Shown piece after piece: positions 27,910 to 36,455 of a DNA stretch of 64,000 nt. This DNA is from Rhodocyclales bacterium (GTDB lineage: Bacteria > Pseudomonadota > Gammaproteobacteria > Burkholderiales > Rhodocyclaceae): assembly GCA_026399475.1 (NCBI GenBank), contig JAPLQY010000114.1, positions 45,412 through 109,411 on the forward strand, read 5' to 3'. The position numbers and the translations under genes were made by a program. The number at the start of each line of letters is the position of its first letter. Positions within the stretch are counted from its first letter, which is position 1. The notes under the pieces were generated by a model, which searched no databases, was not told the origin of the DNA, and was given only the letters and a program-made list of their open reading frames with translations.

Positions 27910-29352
27910 TCACAAGCCGGCCATGGCGAGATACTTGATCTCCAGATATTCCTCGATGCCGTGCTTCGAGCCCTCGCGCCCCAGCCCCGACTGCTTGACG
28001 CCGCCGAAGGGTGCGACCTCGTTCGAAATCATTCCCGAGTTGATGCCGACCATGCCGTAATCCAGTGCTTCGCCCACACGCCAGGCGCGTGCGATGTCGC
28101 GGCTGTAAAAGTATGCAGCCAGCCCGAACTCGGTATCGTTGGCCATGCGCACCGCTTCGGCTTCATCCTTGAAACTGAAAATCGGCGCCACCGGGCCGAA
28201 GATTTCCTCGCGCGCCAGGCGCATCGCCGGCGTTGCGCCGGACAGCACGGTCGGCTCGAAGAAGGTGCCGCCGCGCGCGTGGCGCTTGCCGCCACAGAGT
28301 ATGCGAGCCCCCTTCGCCACGGCATCCGCGAGCAGTTCCTCGACCTTGGCCAGCCCTGCGCCGTCGATCAGCGGCCCTTGCGTCACGCCCTCCTCCAGTC
28401 CGTTGCCGACCCTGAGTCCAGCGACAGCAGCGGCCAGCTTCTGCGCGAAGGCCTCCTGCACGCCCTCCTGCACCAGGAAGCGATTGGCGCAGACGCAGGT
28501 CTGCCCGGCATTGCGATATTTGGAAAGCATCGCGCCGGCCACCGCGGCATCGAGGTCGGCGTCGTCGAAGACGATGAAAGGCGCATTGCCGCCGAGTTCC
28601 AGCGACATCTTCTTGATGGTCGGCGCGCACTGGGCCATCAGCAGCCGGCCGACCTCGGTCGAGCCGGTGAAGGACAGCTTCAGCACTTTCGGATTCGAGG
28701 TGAGTTCGCCGCCGATGGCCACCGGTTCACCGGTCACGATGTTGAGCACGCCGGGCGGAATGCCGGCCTGCTGCCCCAGCCAGGCCAGGGCCAGGGCGGA
28801 AAGCGGCGTCTGCTCGGCCGGCTTGACCACCATGGTGCAGCCGGCCGCCAGCGCCGGAGCGACCTTGCGCGTGATCATCGCCGCCGGAAAATTCCACGGC
28901 GTGATCGCGGCACAGACGCCGACCGGCTGCTTCAGCACAATCAGGCGGCGGTCGGCCAACGGCGAGGGAATCACCTCGCCATACACGCGCCGCGCCTCCT
29001 CGGCGAACCACTCGATGAAGGAGGCCGCATAGGCGATCTCGCCGCGCGCTTCCGCCAGCGGCTTGCCCTGCTCCAGCGTCATCAGCTGCGCCAGGTCTTC
29101 CTGGTTCGCCATCATCAGTTCGAACCAGCGGCGCAGAATTTTCGCCCGCTCGGCCGCCGTCTTCGCCCGCCACGGATGGAAGGCCGCCTGCGCCGCATCG
29201 ATCGCACGGCGCGTTTCGGCGGCACCGAAACTCGGCACCGAGCCGACCAGATCGCCGTTGGCCGGGTTGCGGACTTCGAGGCTGGCGCCGGTGGCCGCCA
29301 GCCATTCGCCATTGATCAGGCAGGTATTGCGCAGGAGTTCGGGGTTCTTCAT
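27910..29352 (-). CDS. gabD: NAD(P)-dependent succinate-semialdehyde dehydrogenase
   Basis: 480 residues, the exact family length. It oxidises succinate semialdehyde to succinate. The cofactor fold (ITPWNFPAAMITRK), catalytic Glu in LELGGNAP (near 255) and catalytic Cys in GQTCVC (near 288) are present. The preceding HpcH/HpaI aldolase produces pyruvate plus succinate semialdehyde in homoprotocatechuate breakdown, so the two may act in sequence. A 220-nt gap holding two 23-nt inverted repeats separates them. Close relatives oxidise glutarate semialdehyde, so substrate is not certain. Confidence 0.92.
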   Translation of the reverse strand: MKNPELLRNTCLINGEWLAATGASLEVRNPANGDLVGSVPSFGAAETRRAIDAAQAAFHPWRAKTAAERAKILRRWFELMMANQEDLAQLMTLEQGKPLAEARGEIAYAASFIEWFAEEARRVYGEVIPSPLADRRLIVLKQPVGVCAAITPWNFPAAMITRKVAPALAAGCTMVVKPAEQTPLSALALAWLGQQAGIPPGVLNIVTGEPVAIGGELTSNPKVLKLSFTGSTEVGRLLMAQCAPTIKKMSLELGGNAPFIVFDDADLDAAVAGAMLSKYRNAGQTCVCANRFLVQEGVQEAFAQKLAAAVAGLRVGNGLEEGVTQGPLIDGAGLAKVEELLADAVAKGARILCGGKRHARGGTFFEPTVLSGATPAMRLAREEIFGPVAPIFSFKDEAEAVRMANDTEFGLAAYFYSRDIARAWRVGEALDYGMVGINSGMISNEVAPFGGVKQSGLGREGSKHGIEEYLEIKYLAMAGL

Positions 29353-29377
29353 GGGGTGCTTTCAATATCAAAACGAA

Positions 29378-29480
29378 GTTTCAGTGGAGGCTAACGCCAG
29401 CCGTCTTGGCGTTATGCAGGAGCTAAAACAATTTGTTTCAGTGAAGGCTAACGCCGGCATTATTGGCGTTAAGCGCAGCG
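29378..29480 (-). promoter_or_regulatory. Two tandem units with TAACGCC/GGCGTTA inverted repeats upstream of gabD
   Basis: Two similar units spaced 57 bp, each starting GTTTCAGTG and carrying a 23-nt dyad: TAACGCCA...TGGCGTTA (29392-29414) and TAACGCC...GGCGTTA (29449-29471). They lie 40-120 bp upstream of the gabD start. They could be operators or nested hairpins in the leader, since arms of the two units can also pair with each other. Confidence 0.5.
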
Positions 29481-29550
29481 GCCGTAACTAAAATTCAAGT
29501 TTAGCCGCATAGCGCCGGAAAGCGGGTATCGGTTTCACGGACGGCAATCA

Positions 29551-29570
29551 CCGTACCGCCAGCGCCGACC
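29551..29570 (-). repeat. Interspersed repeat copy 2 nt after the hpcH stop
   Basis: Minus strand reads GGTCGGCGCTGGCGGTACGG, matching the core shared with hpt and echA copies. It begins just after the aldolase stop codon. Confidence 0.6.
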
Positions 29571-29572
29571 AA

Positions 29573-30367
29573 TCAGGAGCCAGTGCCGGATTCAGGCTTG
29601 CCGTCGCGGAAGGATGACGCCAACTTGACCGCCGCGTTGCGCAGCAGCGTGGTATCGCCGCCGACGGCGATGAAGCTCGCGCCTAGGCTGCGGTAGTGGC
29701 GGGCCAGTTCCGGCTCGGTGACGAATACGCCGGCGGCCTTGCCGGAAGCCACGATGCGGGTGAGCGCAGCGTCGATCGCCGAGCGGACCTCGGGATGCCC
29801 CGCATCACCGAGATGACCCAGCGACGCCGCGAGATCGGCCGGGCCGATGAAAACGCCATCGACCCCTGCCACAGCCAGTATGGCGTCGAGATTTTCCAGT
29901 CCCTGCCGCGTTTCGACCTGGACCACGAGGCAGACCTCGTCGTTGGCATGCAGCACATAGTCCTTGACGCCGGTCCAGCGCGCGGCGCGCGACAGCGAGG
30001 CGGCCACACCGCGGATGCCTTCGGGCGGATAGCGCACGGCACGCACCAGTTCCTGCGCCTGCGCGGCGTCGTCGACCAGCGGCACCAGCAGCGTCTGCGC
30101 GCCGGCGTCGAGATACTGCTTGATCAGCGCAGCGTCGTGGCTCATCGGCCGCACCAGCATTTGCACCGGATAGGGCGCCGCCGCCTGCAGTTGCATCATC
30201 ACGCCGGCGGGATTGTTCGGTGTGTGCTCGGCGTCGATCACGAGCCAGTCGAAACCGGTGCCGGCAAGGATTTCCATGCTGACGGGATTGGCCAGGCCGA
30301 CGAAGAGGCCGACCTGCCACTGCCCCTCGCGCAGCCGCTGCTTGAAGACATTTTTCGGCATGTCCAT
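29573..30367 (-). CDS. HpcH/HpaI family aldolase
   Basis: 264 residues. TIM-barrel class II aldolase of the HpcH/HpaI family, which cleaves 4-hydroxy-2-oxo acids such as 2,4-dihydroxyhept-2-ene-1,7-dioate to pyruvate and an aldehyde. Visible motifs: FDWLVIDAEHTPNN, metal-binding VVQVETRQGLEN and FIGPADLAASLG. The start ATG at 30367 gives the canonical family N-terminus (MPKNVFKQRL after two residues); the frame is open upstream into the LysR gene. It lies 7 nt after the LysR gene and upstream of a succinate-semialdehyde dehydrogenase. No ring-cleavage genes are in the window. Confidence 0.9.
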   Translation of the reverse strand: MDMPKNVFKQRLREGQWQVGLFVGLANPVSMEILAGTGFDWLVIDAEHTPNNPAGVMMQLQAAAPYPVQMLVRPMSHDAALIKQYLDAGAQTLLVPLVDDAAQAQELVRAVRYPPEGIRGVAASLSRAARWTGVKDYVLHANDEVCLVVQVETRQGLENLDAILAVAGVDGVFIGPADLAASLGHLGDAGHPEVRSAIDAALTRIVASGKAAGVFVTEPELARHYRSLGASFIAVGGDTTLLRNAAVKLASSFRDGKPESGTGS

Positions 30368-30374
30368 GATGGCT

Positions 30375-31289
30375 TTACTCGAGGTCGAGGCCCTGGTCCC
30401 AGTAGGGTTCGGGACCGAGGCGCGCGGCAAGAAAATCGACAAAGGCACGCACGCGCTGTGGGACGAAACGGTTGCCGGGAAACACGGCGCACATGTCCAG
30501 TACCGGGGGCGGAAAGCCCTTCAGGATCTGCACCAATTGGCCCTGGCGGATGGCCTCGGCGGCGATGAAGGTGGGCTGATAGGCAATGCCCATGCCCTGG
30601 ATGGCGGCTTCCTGCAGGACACTGCCGTTGTTGGCGGTGAGCGGCCCGCTGATCTCGACCGCATGCGGCGCCCCGTCGACCATGAAGGCCCAGCTCGAGC
30701 GCGAGGTCAGCGAATAGGCGAGACAGGCCCGCTGCGTCAGCTCGTCCGGGTGCCTGGGCTCACGGTGCCGCCGCAGGTAGTCAGGGGACGCCACGACCAC
30801 CGAGCGGCAGCTCGTCAGGCGCCGCGCCACGGTGGTTTCGGGCAGACGATCGGTGATGCGCAACGCGAAATCCATTCCTTCTTCGATCAGATTCACGCGC
30901 CGGTCGTTGAAGTCGAGGTCGATGTGGATGTCGGGATGGGCGCGGGAGAATTCCAGGATCAGCGGCGTCAGGTGCAGCAGGCCGAAGGTCAGCGGTACGC
31001 TGGTGCGTATCGTGCCTTGCAGGGTTTGCCGCTCGCCGGCCAGATCGCCCTCGGCCTCGTCGATGCGGTCGAGGATGTCGCGACACTGCTCCAGATAGGT
31101 CGCTCCGGCCGAGGTGAGCGACAGCCGCCGCGTGCTGCGGGCAATCAGCTTGACCCCGAGATGCGCTTCCAGCGCCGCAATCTGGCGCGTAACGGCCGAA
31201 CGCGCCACATTCATCTGGTCTGCCACGGCGGTAAAGCTGCCGGCCTCGGCCACCCGTACGAATGTCTGCATTGCGGTCAATCGATCCAT
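30375..31289 (-). CDS. LysR-family transcriptional regulator
   Basis: 304 residues. The N-terminal winged helix-turn-helix (MQTFVRVAEAGSFTAVADQM ... LARSTRRLSLTSAG, partly quoted) is followed by a LysR substrate-binding domain. It resembles the DhcR/AaeR-like subgroup starting MDRLTAM. It is the first gene of a minus-strand run with the aldolase 7 nt downstream, and is divergent from dsbA (96-nt gap). LysR proteins usually control a divergent gene, but here the catabolic genes lie downstream in the same direction, so autoregulation of the operon is plausible. Confidence 0.93.
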   Translation of the reverse strand: MDRLTAMQTFVRVAEAGSFTAVADQMNVARSAVTRQIAALEAHLGVKLIARSTRRLSLTSAGATYLEQCRDILDRIDEAEGDLAGERQTLQGTIRTSVPLTFGLLHLTPLILEFSRAHPDIHIDLDFNDRRVNLIEEGMDFALRITDRLPETTVARRLTSCRSVVVASPDYLRRHREPRHPDELTQRACLAYSLTSRSSWAFMVDGAPHAVEISGPLTANNGSVLQEAAIQGMGIAYQPTFIAAEAIRQGQLVQILKGFPPPVLDMCAVFPGNRFVPQRVRAFVDFLAARLGPEPYWDQGLDLE

Positions 31290-31385
31290 GGACGCCCGGC
31301 TCCGTCAGTTTTTTCGCGTTTCGGACATTGTAGGGGGAACGCTGTCATACAATCCCACTCGAAGCTACTTTCAACGGAGATTTTC

Positions 31386-32024
31386 ATGAAGCGACTCATC
31401 ACCCTGCTGTTTGCCACCCTCGTAGCCTCGTTTGCCATGTCCGGCCTGAGCCTTGCGGCAGAACCGCAAGCCGGGCGCGACTTCACGCCGATCAATCCGC
31501 CGCTGCCGAGCACCAAGGGAAAGATCGAGGTCATCGAATTCTTTTCCTACGGCTGTCCGCATTGCAGCGATTTTCATCCCATAGTCAGCCCGTGGGCGGC
31601 CAAGTTGCCGAAGGACGTGAGCTTTCGCCGCGTCCCGGTCAGCTTCAATCGCCCGGAATGGGCGCGTCTTGCCCGGATCTACTACGCGCTGGAAGCCACC
31701 GGCGATCTGGCAAAGCTCGATGCCGCCGTATTCATCGCCATCCATGAGCAGCGCGTGATGTTCCGCACCGACGAAGCCGCCGTTAGCTGGGCCGTCAGCA
31801 AGGGCGCCGACGGCAAGAAGTTCGGCGACGCACTGGCCTCCTTTTCGATGCAGAGCAAGGTGCAGCGCGGCGATCAGGAAGCCACCGCCGCCCGCATTCA
31901 AGGCGTCCCGGCACTGGTGGTGGATGGCAAATACCTGGTCAACAACGAGGCGGCGAGCAACTTCCAGGAACTGCTGAAGCTCACCGACGCCGTCATCGCC
32001 AAGGCGCGTCAGGAACACAAATAG
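31386..32024 (+). CDS. dsbA: Thiol:disulfide interchange protein DsbA
   Basis: 212 residues. Signal peptide (LITLLFATLVASFAMSGLS, cleaved near AAEP) and thioredoxin fold with active site CPHC in FFSYGCPHCSDFHP and the cis-Pro loop GVPALVV. It introduces disulfides into periplasmic proteins and is reoxidised by DsbB, encoded 3 nt downstream. The ATG at 31386 has GGAG 7-8 nt upstream; the frame is open far upstream but only this start yields a signal peptide. DsbA and dsbB adjacent in one operon is a neat pairing. Confidence 0.96.
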   Translation: MKRLITLLFATLVASFAMSGLSLAAEPQAGRDFTPINPPLPSTKGKIEVIEFFSYGCPHCSDFHPIVSPWAAKLPKDVSFRRVPVSFNRPEWARLARIYYALEATGDLAKLDAAVFIAIHEQRVMFRTDEAAVSWAVSKGADGKKFGDALASFSMQSKVQRGDQEATAARIQGVPALVVDGKYLVNNEAASNFQELLKLTDAVIAKARQEHK

Positions 32025-32027
32025 TCC

Positions 32028-32543
32028 ATGCCCTTCCTGCGACTGCTATTCACGCCGCGCGGGCTGTTCGCCGGCACGGGCCTTGCCGCGCTCGGACTGG
32101 TTGTCGGGGGCGTGTTCCTGGCGCAAACCATGAATCTCGCCGCCTGCCCGCTGTGCATCCTGCAGCGCATGCTCTACCTGCTGCTGACGTTCGAGTCCAT
32201 TGCGGCGTGGCTGCTGGCCCCGGCAACGCTGCCACGGCGTGCAGCGGCGCTCGTCATGGCGGCTACTGCACTGACCGGAGTCTGGATTGCGGCCTATCAG
32301 ACCTGGCTGCAGCGCTTCGCCAAGGGAGTGAGTTGCACGGCCGATCAGCCGTGGTGGGAGGGCTTCGTGAATTGGGCCGGCAGCCAGTGGCCGCTGCTGT
32401 TCGAAGCCAGCGGCTTGTGCTCCGAGGCCGGCTGGAGATTTCTCGGCCTGTCGATCGCCGAGTGGTCGCTGATTGCCTTCACGTCGATGACGATAGCGAT
32501 GCTGACTGCGCTGCTGCGCACTACGGATAGCCGGGCTGGCTGA
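32028..32543 (+). CDS. dsbB: Disulfide bond formation protein DsbB
   Basis: 171 residues with four membrane helices. First periplasmic cysteine pair CPLC in NLAACPLCILQRM. The second pair lies in the second loop (SCTADQPWW and SGLCSEAGW). It transfers electrons from DsbA to ubiquinone. It starts 3 nt after dsbA and is surely co-transcribed. Downstream 32544-32604 carries two small hairpins (CCAGG/CCTGG and CCTGC/GCAGG) without T-runs, facing a convergent gene. Confidence 0.95.
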   Translation: MPFLRLLFTPRGLFAGTGLAALGLVVGGVFLAQTMNLAACPLCILQRMLYLLLTFESIAAWLLAPATLPRRAAALVMAATALTGVWIAAYQTWLQRFAKGVSCTADQPWWEGFVNWAGSQWPLLFEASGLCSEAGWRFLGLSIAEWSLIAFTSMTIAMLTALLRTTDSRAG

Positions 32544-32604
32544 AGGACGAATTCCAGGCCCTTGATCCCTGGAAGTGTTGCGATGCGCCTGCTTTCTTGC
32601 AGGG

Positions 32605-33240
32605 TCAGGGAGCTTCAGGGCGATTCATCAGATCGACAGCCTCGGCGGCAGTCAGGTACTTCCAGGGCAGCGGGATCAGCCCGGGCACCTTTGCCATGTA
32701 TCTGCGGTAGGTCTCTCCATACATGGCAACCAGCTTGCCTTCCTCCAGCTTCGAGCCGACGACGAAGTAGGCGGTGATCATTAGCGCCGAAACGAGCAAC
32801 GGCCCGTTCATGTCACGGGTCCAGATCAGGACCAGGCCGATGCAATACCATGGATGCCGGACAAAGCGATGCAGGGTTGAAACAGTGAAGCTCTCCGGCT
32901 GATCGTTGCCGTGCCCGCTGAGTTGACGCAGCCCGAGGAACTCGCCCATGTCATAACTGCGGCCCGGGACAAGAAGGCACAGGATTGCCGCCAGCGCAGC
33001 ACCGTTGCTCAGCCAGGCCATGGCGCCCCGCCATTGCCAAAGCCAGTCGCTCTCGACGCCATAGATCAGCCAGAGCACCGGGATCAGCGTAAGCGTGGAA
33101 ACGACATTGAAGACGATCCGGTAGCCGCGCATGAATTGCGGCCAGCGGCCTGCGACCCAAGCCTTCACGCTCAGCGCCGCCAGCGCGGAATGCAGCGCGA
33201 AATAGCCGAGCCAGGCCAGGGCGATGGCAGCCAGTCTCAT
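32605..33240 (-). CDS. Membrane methyltransferase-like protein (ICMT/PEMT family)
   Basis: 211 residues with about five or six membrane helices. The C-terminal part has the isoprenylcysteine/phospholipid methyltransferase signature: RFVRHPWYCIGLVLIW, then KLEEGKLVAMYGETYRRYM and KVPGLIPLPW. The family methylates prenylated or lipid substrates using S-adenosylmethionine, and bacterial members are mostly uncharacterised. The N-terminal helices resemble NnrU-like proteins. It is monocistronic, convergent with dsbB, and downstream of livM. Confidence 0.8.
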   Translation of the reverse strand: MRLAAIALAWLGYFALHSALAALSVKAWVAGRWPQFMRGYRIVFNVVSTLTLIPVLWLIYGVESDWLWQWRGAMAWLSNGAALAAILCLLVPGRSYDMGEFLGLRQLSGHGNDQPESFTVSTLHRFVRHPWYCIGLVLIWTRDMNGPLLVSALMITAYFVVGSKLEEGKLVAMYGETYRRYMAKVPGLIPLPWKYLTAAEAVDLMNRPEAP

Positions 33241-33297
33241 GACAATGACAGAGCAGGCATGATTTTCCCCACGGTTGTCGACGCGGCCTGGTGTTCT

Positions 33298-33313
33298 CCG
33301 TCCCGCCGGCGCC
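33298..33313 (-). repeat. Partial interspersed repeat copy after livM
   Basis: Minus strand GGCGCCGGCGGGACGG, matching the core of the copy at 9-35 with one substitution. It starts about 20 nt after the livM stop. The 5' part of the repeat is not recognisable. Confidence 0.35.
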
Positions 33314-33333
33314 AGCGCGCTGCGTCGGAACTT

Positions 33334-34269
33334 TTAGGGCTTCTGTCCAATCATTCGGCGATACAGCGCCAGCGACTCGCCGACAATCCCGCGCCTGAAC
33401 GCCAGCACGCAGATCACGAAAATCGCGCCCATGATCACCGTGACCAGCGAACCCACCTTGTCGGCGAGTTCATCTTCCAGGGCGACGATCACGGTTGCTC
33501 CCACCACCGGGCCGAACACCGTGCCCATGCCTCCCAGCAGGGTCATCAGCACCACCTCGCCCGAGGTGTGCCAGTGGGCGTCGGTCAGCGTGGCGAACTT
33601 GAACACCAGCGTCTTGGTCGCACCGGCCAGCCCGGCCAGCCCGGCCGAGAGCACGAAGGCCAGCAGCTTGTATTTCGCCACGTCGTAGCCCAGCGAAATC
33701 GCCCGCGGTTCGTTCTCACGGATGGCCTTGAGGATCTGGCCGAAGGGCGAATGGATGGTGCGCTGGATCAGCCAGAAGGAGCCGGCGAAGATCGCCACCA
33801 CCAGGTAATAGAGATTGATGTCCTCGGCCAGATCGAGGCCGAACAGGGTGCCGCGCGGTACGCCCTGCAAACCATCCTCCCCGCCAGTGAAGGGTGCCTG
33901 GAGGAAGAGGAAGTACACCATCTGCGCCAGTGCCAGCGTCACCATCGCGAAGTAGATGCCCTGGCGGCGAATGGCCAGACTGCCGATGATCCAGCCCAGC
34001 AGGGTTGCTGCGCCGGTACCCGCCAGCAATCCAACCAGTGTCGGCAGTTCCCAAACCTTCAAGGCATGCCCGGTGACATAGGCCGCCGTGCCGAGAAATA
34101 CCGCGTGACCGAAAGACAGCAGGCCCGTATAGCCGAGCAACAGATTGAAGGCACAGGCGAACAGCGCGAAACACAGTACCTTCATCACCAGTATCGGATA
34201 GATGAACATCGGCGCCAGCATCAGCAGGACGAGGCCGACAAGGTAGGCAATGGTGACGCGCCGGCTCAT
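33334..34269 (-). CDS. livM: Branched-chain amino acid-type ABC transporter permease LivM
   Basis: 311 residues, multi-spanning. LivM signature segments: LLGYTGLLSFGHAVFLGTAAYV, shown in part, and GYDVAKYKLLAFVLSAGLAGLAG, then GGMGTVFGPVVGA. The ATG at 34269 overlaps the livH stop (ATGA). It is the final gene of livGFKHM. Together with LivH it forms the membrane channel for branched-chain amino acids or related compounds (amides, aromatic acids); the substrate cannot be read here. Confidence 0.94.
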   Translation of the reverse strand: MSRRVTIAYLVGLVLLMLAPMFIYPILVMKVLCFALFACAFNLLLGYTGLLSFGHAVFLGTAAYVTGHALKVWELPTLVGLLAGTGAATLLGWIIGSLAIRRQGIYFAMVTLALAQMVYFLFLQAPFTGGEDGLQGVPRGTLFGLDLAEDINLYYLVVAIFAGSFWLIQRTIHSPFGQILKAIRENEPRAISLGYDVAKYKLLAFVLSAGLAGLAGATKTLVFKFATLTDAHWHTSGEVVLMTLLGGMGTVFGPVVGATVIVALEDELADKVGSLVTVIMGAIFVICVLAFRRGIVGESLALYRRMIGQKP

Positions 34270-35153
34270 TTCTCTCTCCCGAACAGGCCCGCCGGGCGAA
34301 ACATGAGAACCACCGCCATGATCATGAATACCACTGTCGCACTGGCCTCGGGCCAGAACACCTTGGTCATGCCCTCGATGATGCCGAGCCCGAGACCGGT
34401 GACCACCGAGCCTAGAATCGACCCCATGCCGCCGATCACCACGACGGCAAACACCACGATGATCAGGTTGGATCCCATCAGCGGACTGATCTGGGAAGCC
34501 GGTGCGGCAAGCACCCCGGCAAATCCCGCCAGGCCGACACCAAAGCCGTAGGTCAGCATGACCATCAGCGGTACATTGATGCCGAACGCCTGCGTCAGTT
34601 TCGGGTTTTCGGTGGCGGCGCGCAGATAGGCACCCAGCCGCGTCTTCTCGATCATGAACCAGGTGAACAGGCAGACTGAAAGCGAGGCCACGATGATCCA
34701 CGCGCGGTATTTCGGCAGGAACATGAAACCGAGATTGAAGGCACCGGAGAGTTCTTCGGGAATCGAATACGGCTGGCCCGCGACGCCGTAAAGATCGCGG
34801 AACAGGCCTTCAATCATCAAAGCCAGGCCGAAGGTCAACAGCAGGCCATAGAGATGGTCGAGTTTGTAAAGCCATTGCAGCATCAGCCGCTCGATGGCGA
34901 TGCCGATCAGGCCGACGCCGATCGGGGCCAGCACCAGCATCCACCAGTAGCCGATGCCCAAATACTCCATGCCCATCCAGGCCAGCATGGCGCCCGCCAT
35001 GTAGAGGGCGCCATGGGCGAAGTTGATGATGTTCAGCATGCCGAAGATAACGGCGAGACCGAGGCTCAGAACGGCGTAGAAAGACCCGTTGACCAGGCCC
35101 AGCATGAGCTGGCCCATCAGGGCCTGGATTGGCACACCGAAAATCTCCGTCAT
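34266..35153 (-). CDS. livH: Branched-chain amino acid-type ABC transporter permease LivH
   Basis: 295 residues. Typical LivH features: LVNGSFYAVLSLGLAVIFGM followed by the NFAHGALYMAGA motif, the EAA-like RAATENPKLTQAFGINV loop and GGMGSILGSVVTGLGLG. It pairs with LivM (4-nt overlap) as the inner-membrane channel. It starts 32 nt after the substrate-binding protein gene. Confidence 0.95.
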   Translation of the reverse strand: MTEIFGVPIQALMGQLMLGLVNGSFYAVLSLGLAVIFGMLNIINFAHGALYMAGAMLAWMGMEYLGIGYWWMLVLAPIGVGLIGIAIERLMLQWLYKLDHLYGLLLTFGLALMIEGLFRDLYGVAGQPYSIPEELSGAFNLGFMFLPKYRAWIIVASLSVCLFTWFMIEKTRLGAYLRAATENPKLTQAFGINVPLMVMLTYGFGVGLAGFAGVLAAPASQISPLMGSNLIIVVFAVVVIGGMGSILGSVVTGLGLGIIEGMTKVFWPEASATVVFMIMAVVLMFRPAGLFGREK

Positions 35154-35185
35154 GCGAACATCACTCCAGCGCTACTGTCTGTCGC

Positions 35186-36415
35186 CTACTTCTTGATGGC
35201 AGCGCAGCGTGACAAGGCCATCGGCTGGAAGGCCTCGTCGGCGGGAATCACCTTCTTCACGTTGTAGTAGTCCCACGGCTCCTTCGATTCGCCGGGCTTC
35301 TTGACCTCGACCAGATACATGTCATGGACCATGCGACCGTCCGCGCGGATCTTGCCACCCTTGGCGAAAGCATCGTTGATCGGAGTCTCATGCATCTTCT
35401 TCATCACCGTCGCCGTGTCGTCCGTCCCTGTCGCCTGCACGGCTTTCAGATAGGTAGTGATTGCCGAATAGGTGCCGGCGTGCAGCATCGATGGCATCTT
35501 CTTGTGCTTGCTAAAGAAGCGCCGACTCCAGTCACGGGTTTCGTTGTTGAGGTTCCAGTAGAAACCTTCGGTGAACATCATGCCCTGCGTCGCTTGCAGG
35601 CCAACGGCATGAATGTCAATGATTGTTGTAAGCAATCCGACGACGGATTGGTTCTTGGTCAAGCCAAATTCGTTGGCGGCCTTGATCGAGTTGATCGTGT
35701 CGCCACCCGCATTGGCCAAGGCAACTACCTTCGCCTTGGAGGCCTGCGCCTGGAGCAGGAAAGACGAGAAATCCGAGGCATTCAGCGGATGGCGAACCCC
35801 GCCCAAAACCTTGCCCCCGTTTGCCTGTATGACGGCGGTAGCATCTTTTTCCAGCGAATGGCCAAAGGCGTAGTCGGCGGTCAGGAAGAACCACGAGTCC
35901 TTGCCCTGCTTGATCATGACGGACACGGGACCATTCGCCAACGCATACGTGTCATAGACGTAGTGCACTACATTGCTCGGTGCGCAATCCTCGTTGGTGA
36001 GGCGCGTCGACGCCGCCCCGGCGTTGATCATGATCTTGTTCTTTTCGGTCGTAACCTTGGCCACGGCAATGGCTACACCTGAATTCAATACGTCGGTGAC
36101 CATGTCCACGCCTTGCGTGTCGTACCACTCGCGGACCTTGTTGGAGCCTACATCGGCCTTGTTCTGGTGATCGGCGGAGACCAGCTCGATCTTGAATTTC
36201 GGCTTGAATTGCGCCTTGAAATCCTCGATGGCCATTTCGGCCGCCAGCACCGAACCCTTGCCGCCCAGATCGGCATACACCCCGGACATGTCGGTCAGCA
36301 CGCCGATCTTGACTACATCGCCGGAAATCTTGCCTGCGGCTTGAGCCAGTACGGATCCGGCCGCCGGCAAGAGCAGCGCGGAAAGGGTCAGGGCCAACAA
36401 TTTGCGTTTCATCAT
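35186..36415 (-). CDS. livK: ABC transporter periplasmic substrate-binding protein (LivK-like)
   Basis: 409 residues, longer than E. coli LivK but normal for the Peripla_BP_6 group. Signal peptide KLLALTLSALLLPAAGSVLA is followed by the binding core (VKIGVLTDMSGVYADLGGKG). The start at 36415 has GGAG 5 nt upstream; the next codon is also ATG. It lies between livF and livH in the operon. Related proteins bind amino acids, amides or aromatic acids, so the symbol denotes family, not ligand. Confidence 0.9.
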   Translation of the reverse strand: MMKRKLLALTLSALLLPAAGSVLAQAAGKISGDVVKIGVLTDMSGVYADLGGKGSVLAAEMAIEDFKAQFKPKFKIELVSADHQNKADVGSNKVREWYDTQGVDMVTDVLNSGVAIAVAKVTTEKNKIMINAGAASTRLTNEDCAPSNVVHYVYDTYALANGPVSVMIKQGKDSWFFLTADYAFGHSLEKDATAVIQANGGKVLGGVRHPLNASDFSSFLLQAQASKAKVVALANAGGDTINSIKAANEFGLTKNQSVVGLLTTIIDIHAVGLQATQGMMFTEGFYWNLNNETRDWSRRFFSKHKKMPSMLHAGTYSAITTYLKAVQATGTDDTATVMKKMHETPINDAFAKGGKIRADGRMVHDMYLVEVKKPGESKEPWDYYNVKKVIPADEAFQPMALSRCAAIKK

Positions 36416-36455
36416 GGTGTCTCCTCTTTTATAAAAATGGACGGGACCACAAGCA

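Noticed and set aside
29391..29475. Integron attC site
   Set aside because: TAACGCC/GGCGTTA arms are suggestive, but the boxes do not fit RYYYAAC/GTTRRRY on both sides, the individual loops are only 7-9 nt, and no integrase or cassette genes are near.
32554..32603. Rho-independent terminators between dsbB and the methyltransferase gene
   Set aside because: Two 5-bp stems (CCAGG/CCTGG, CCTGC/GCAGG) without T-runs; too weak to call.
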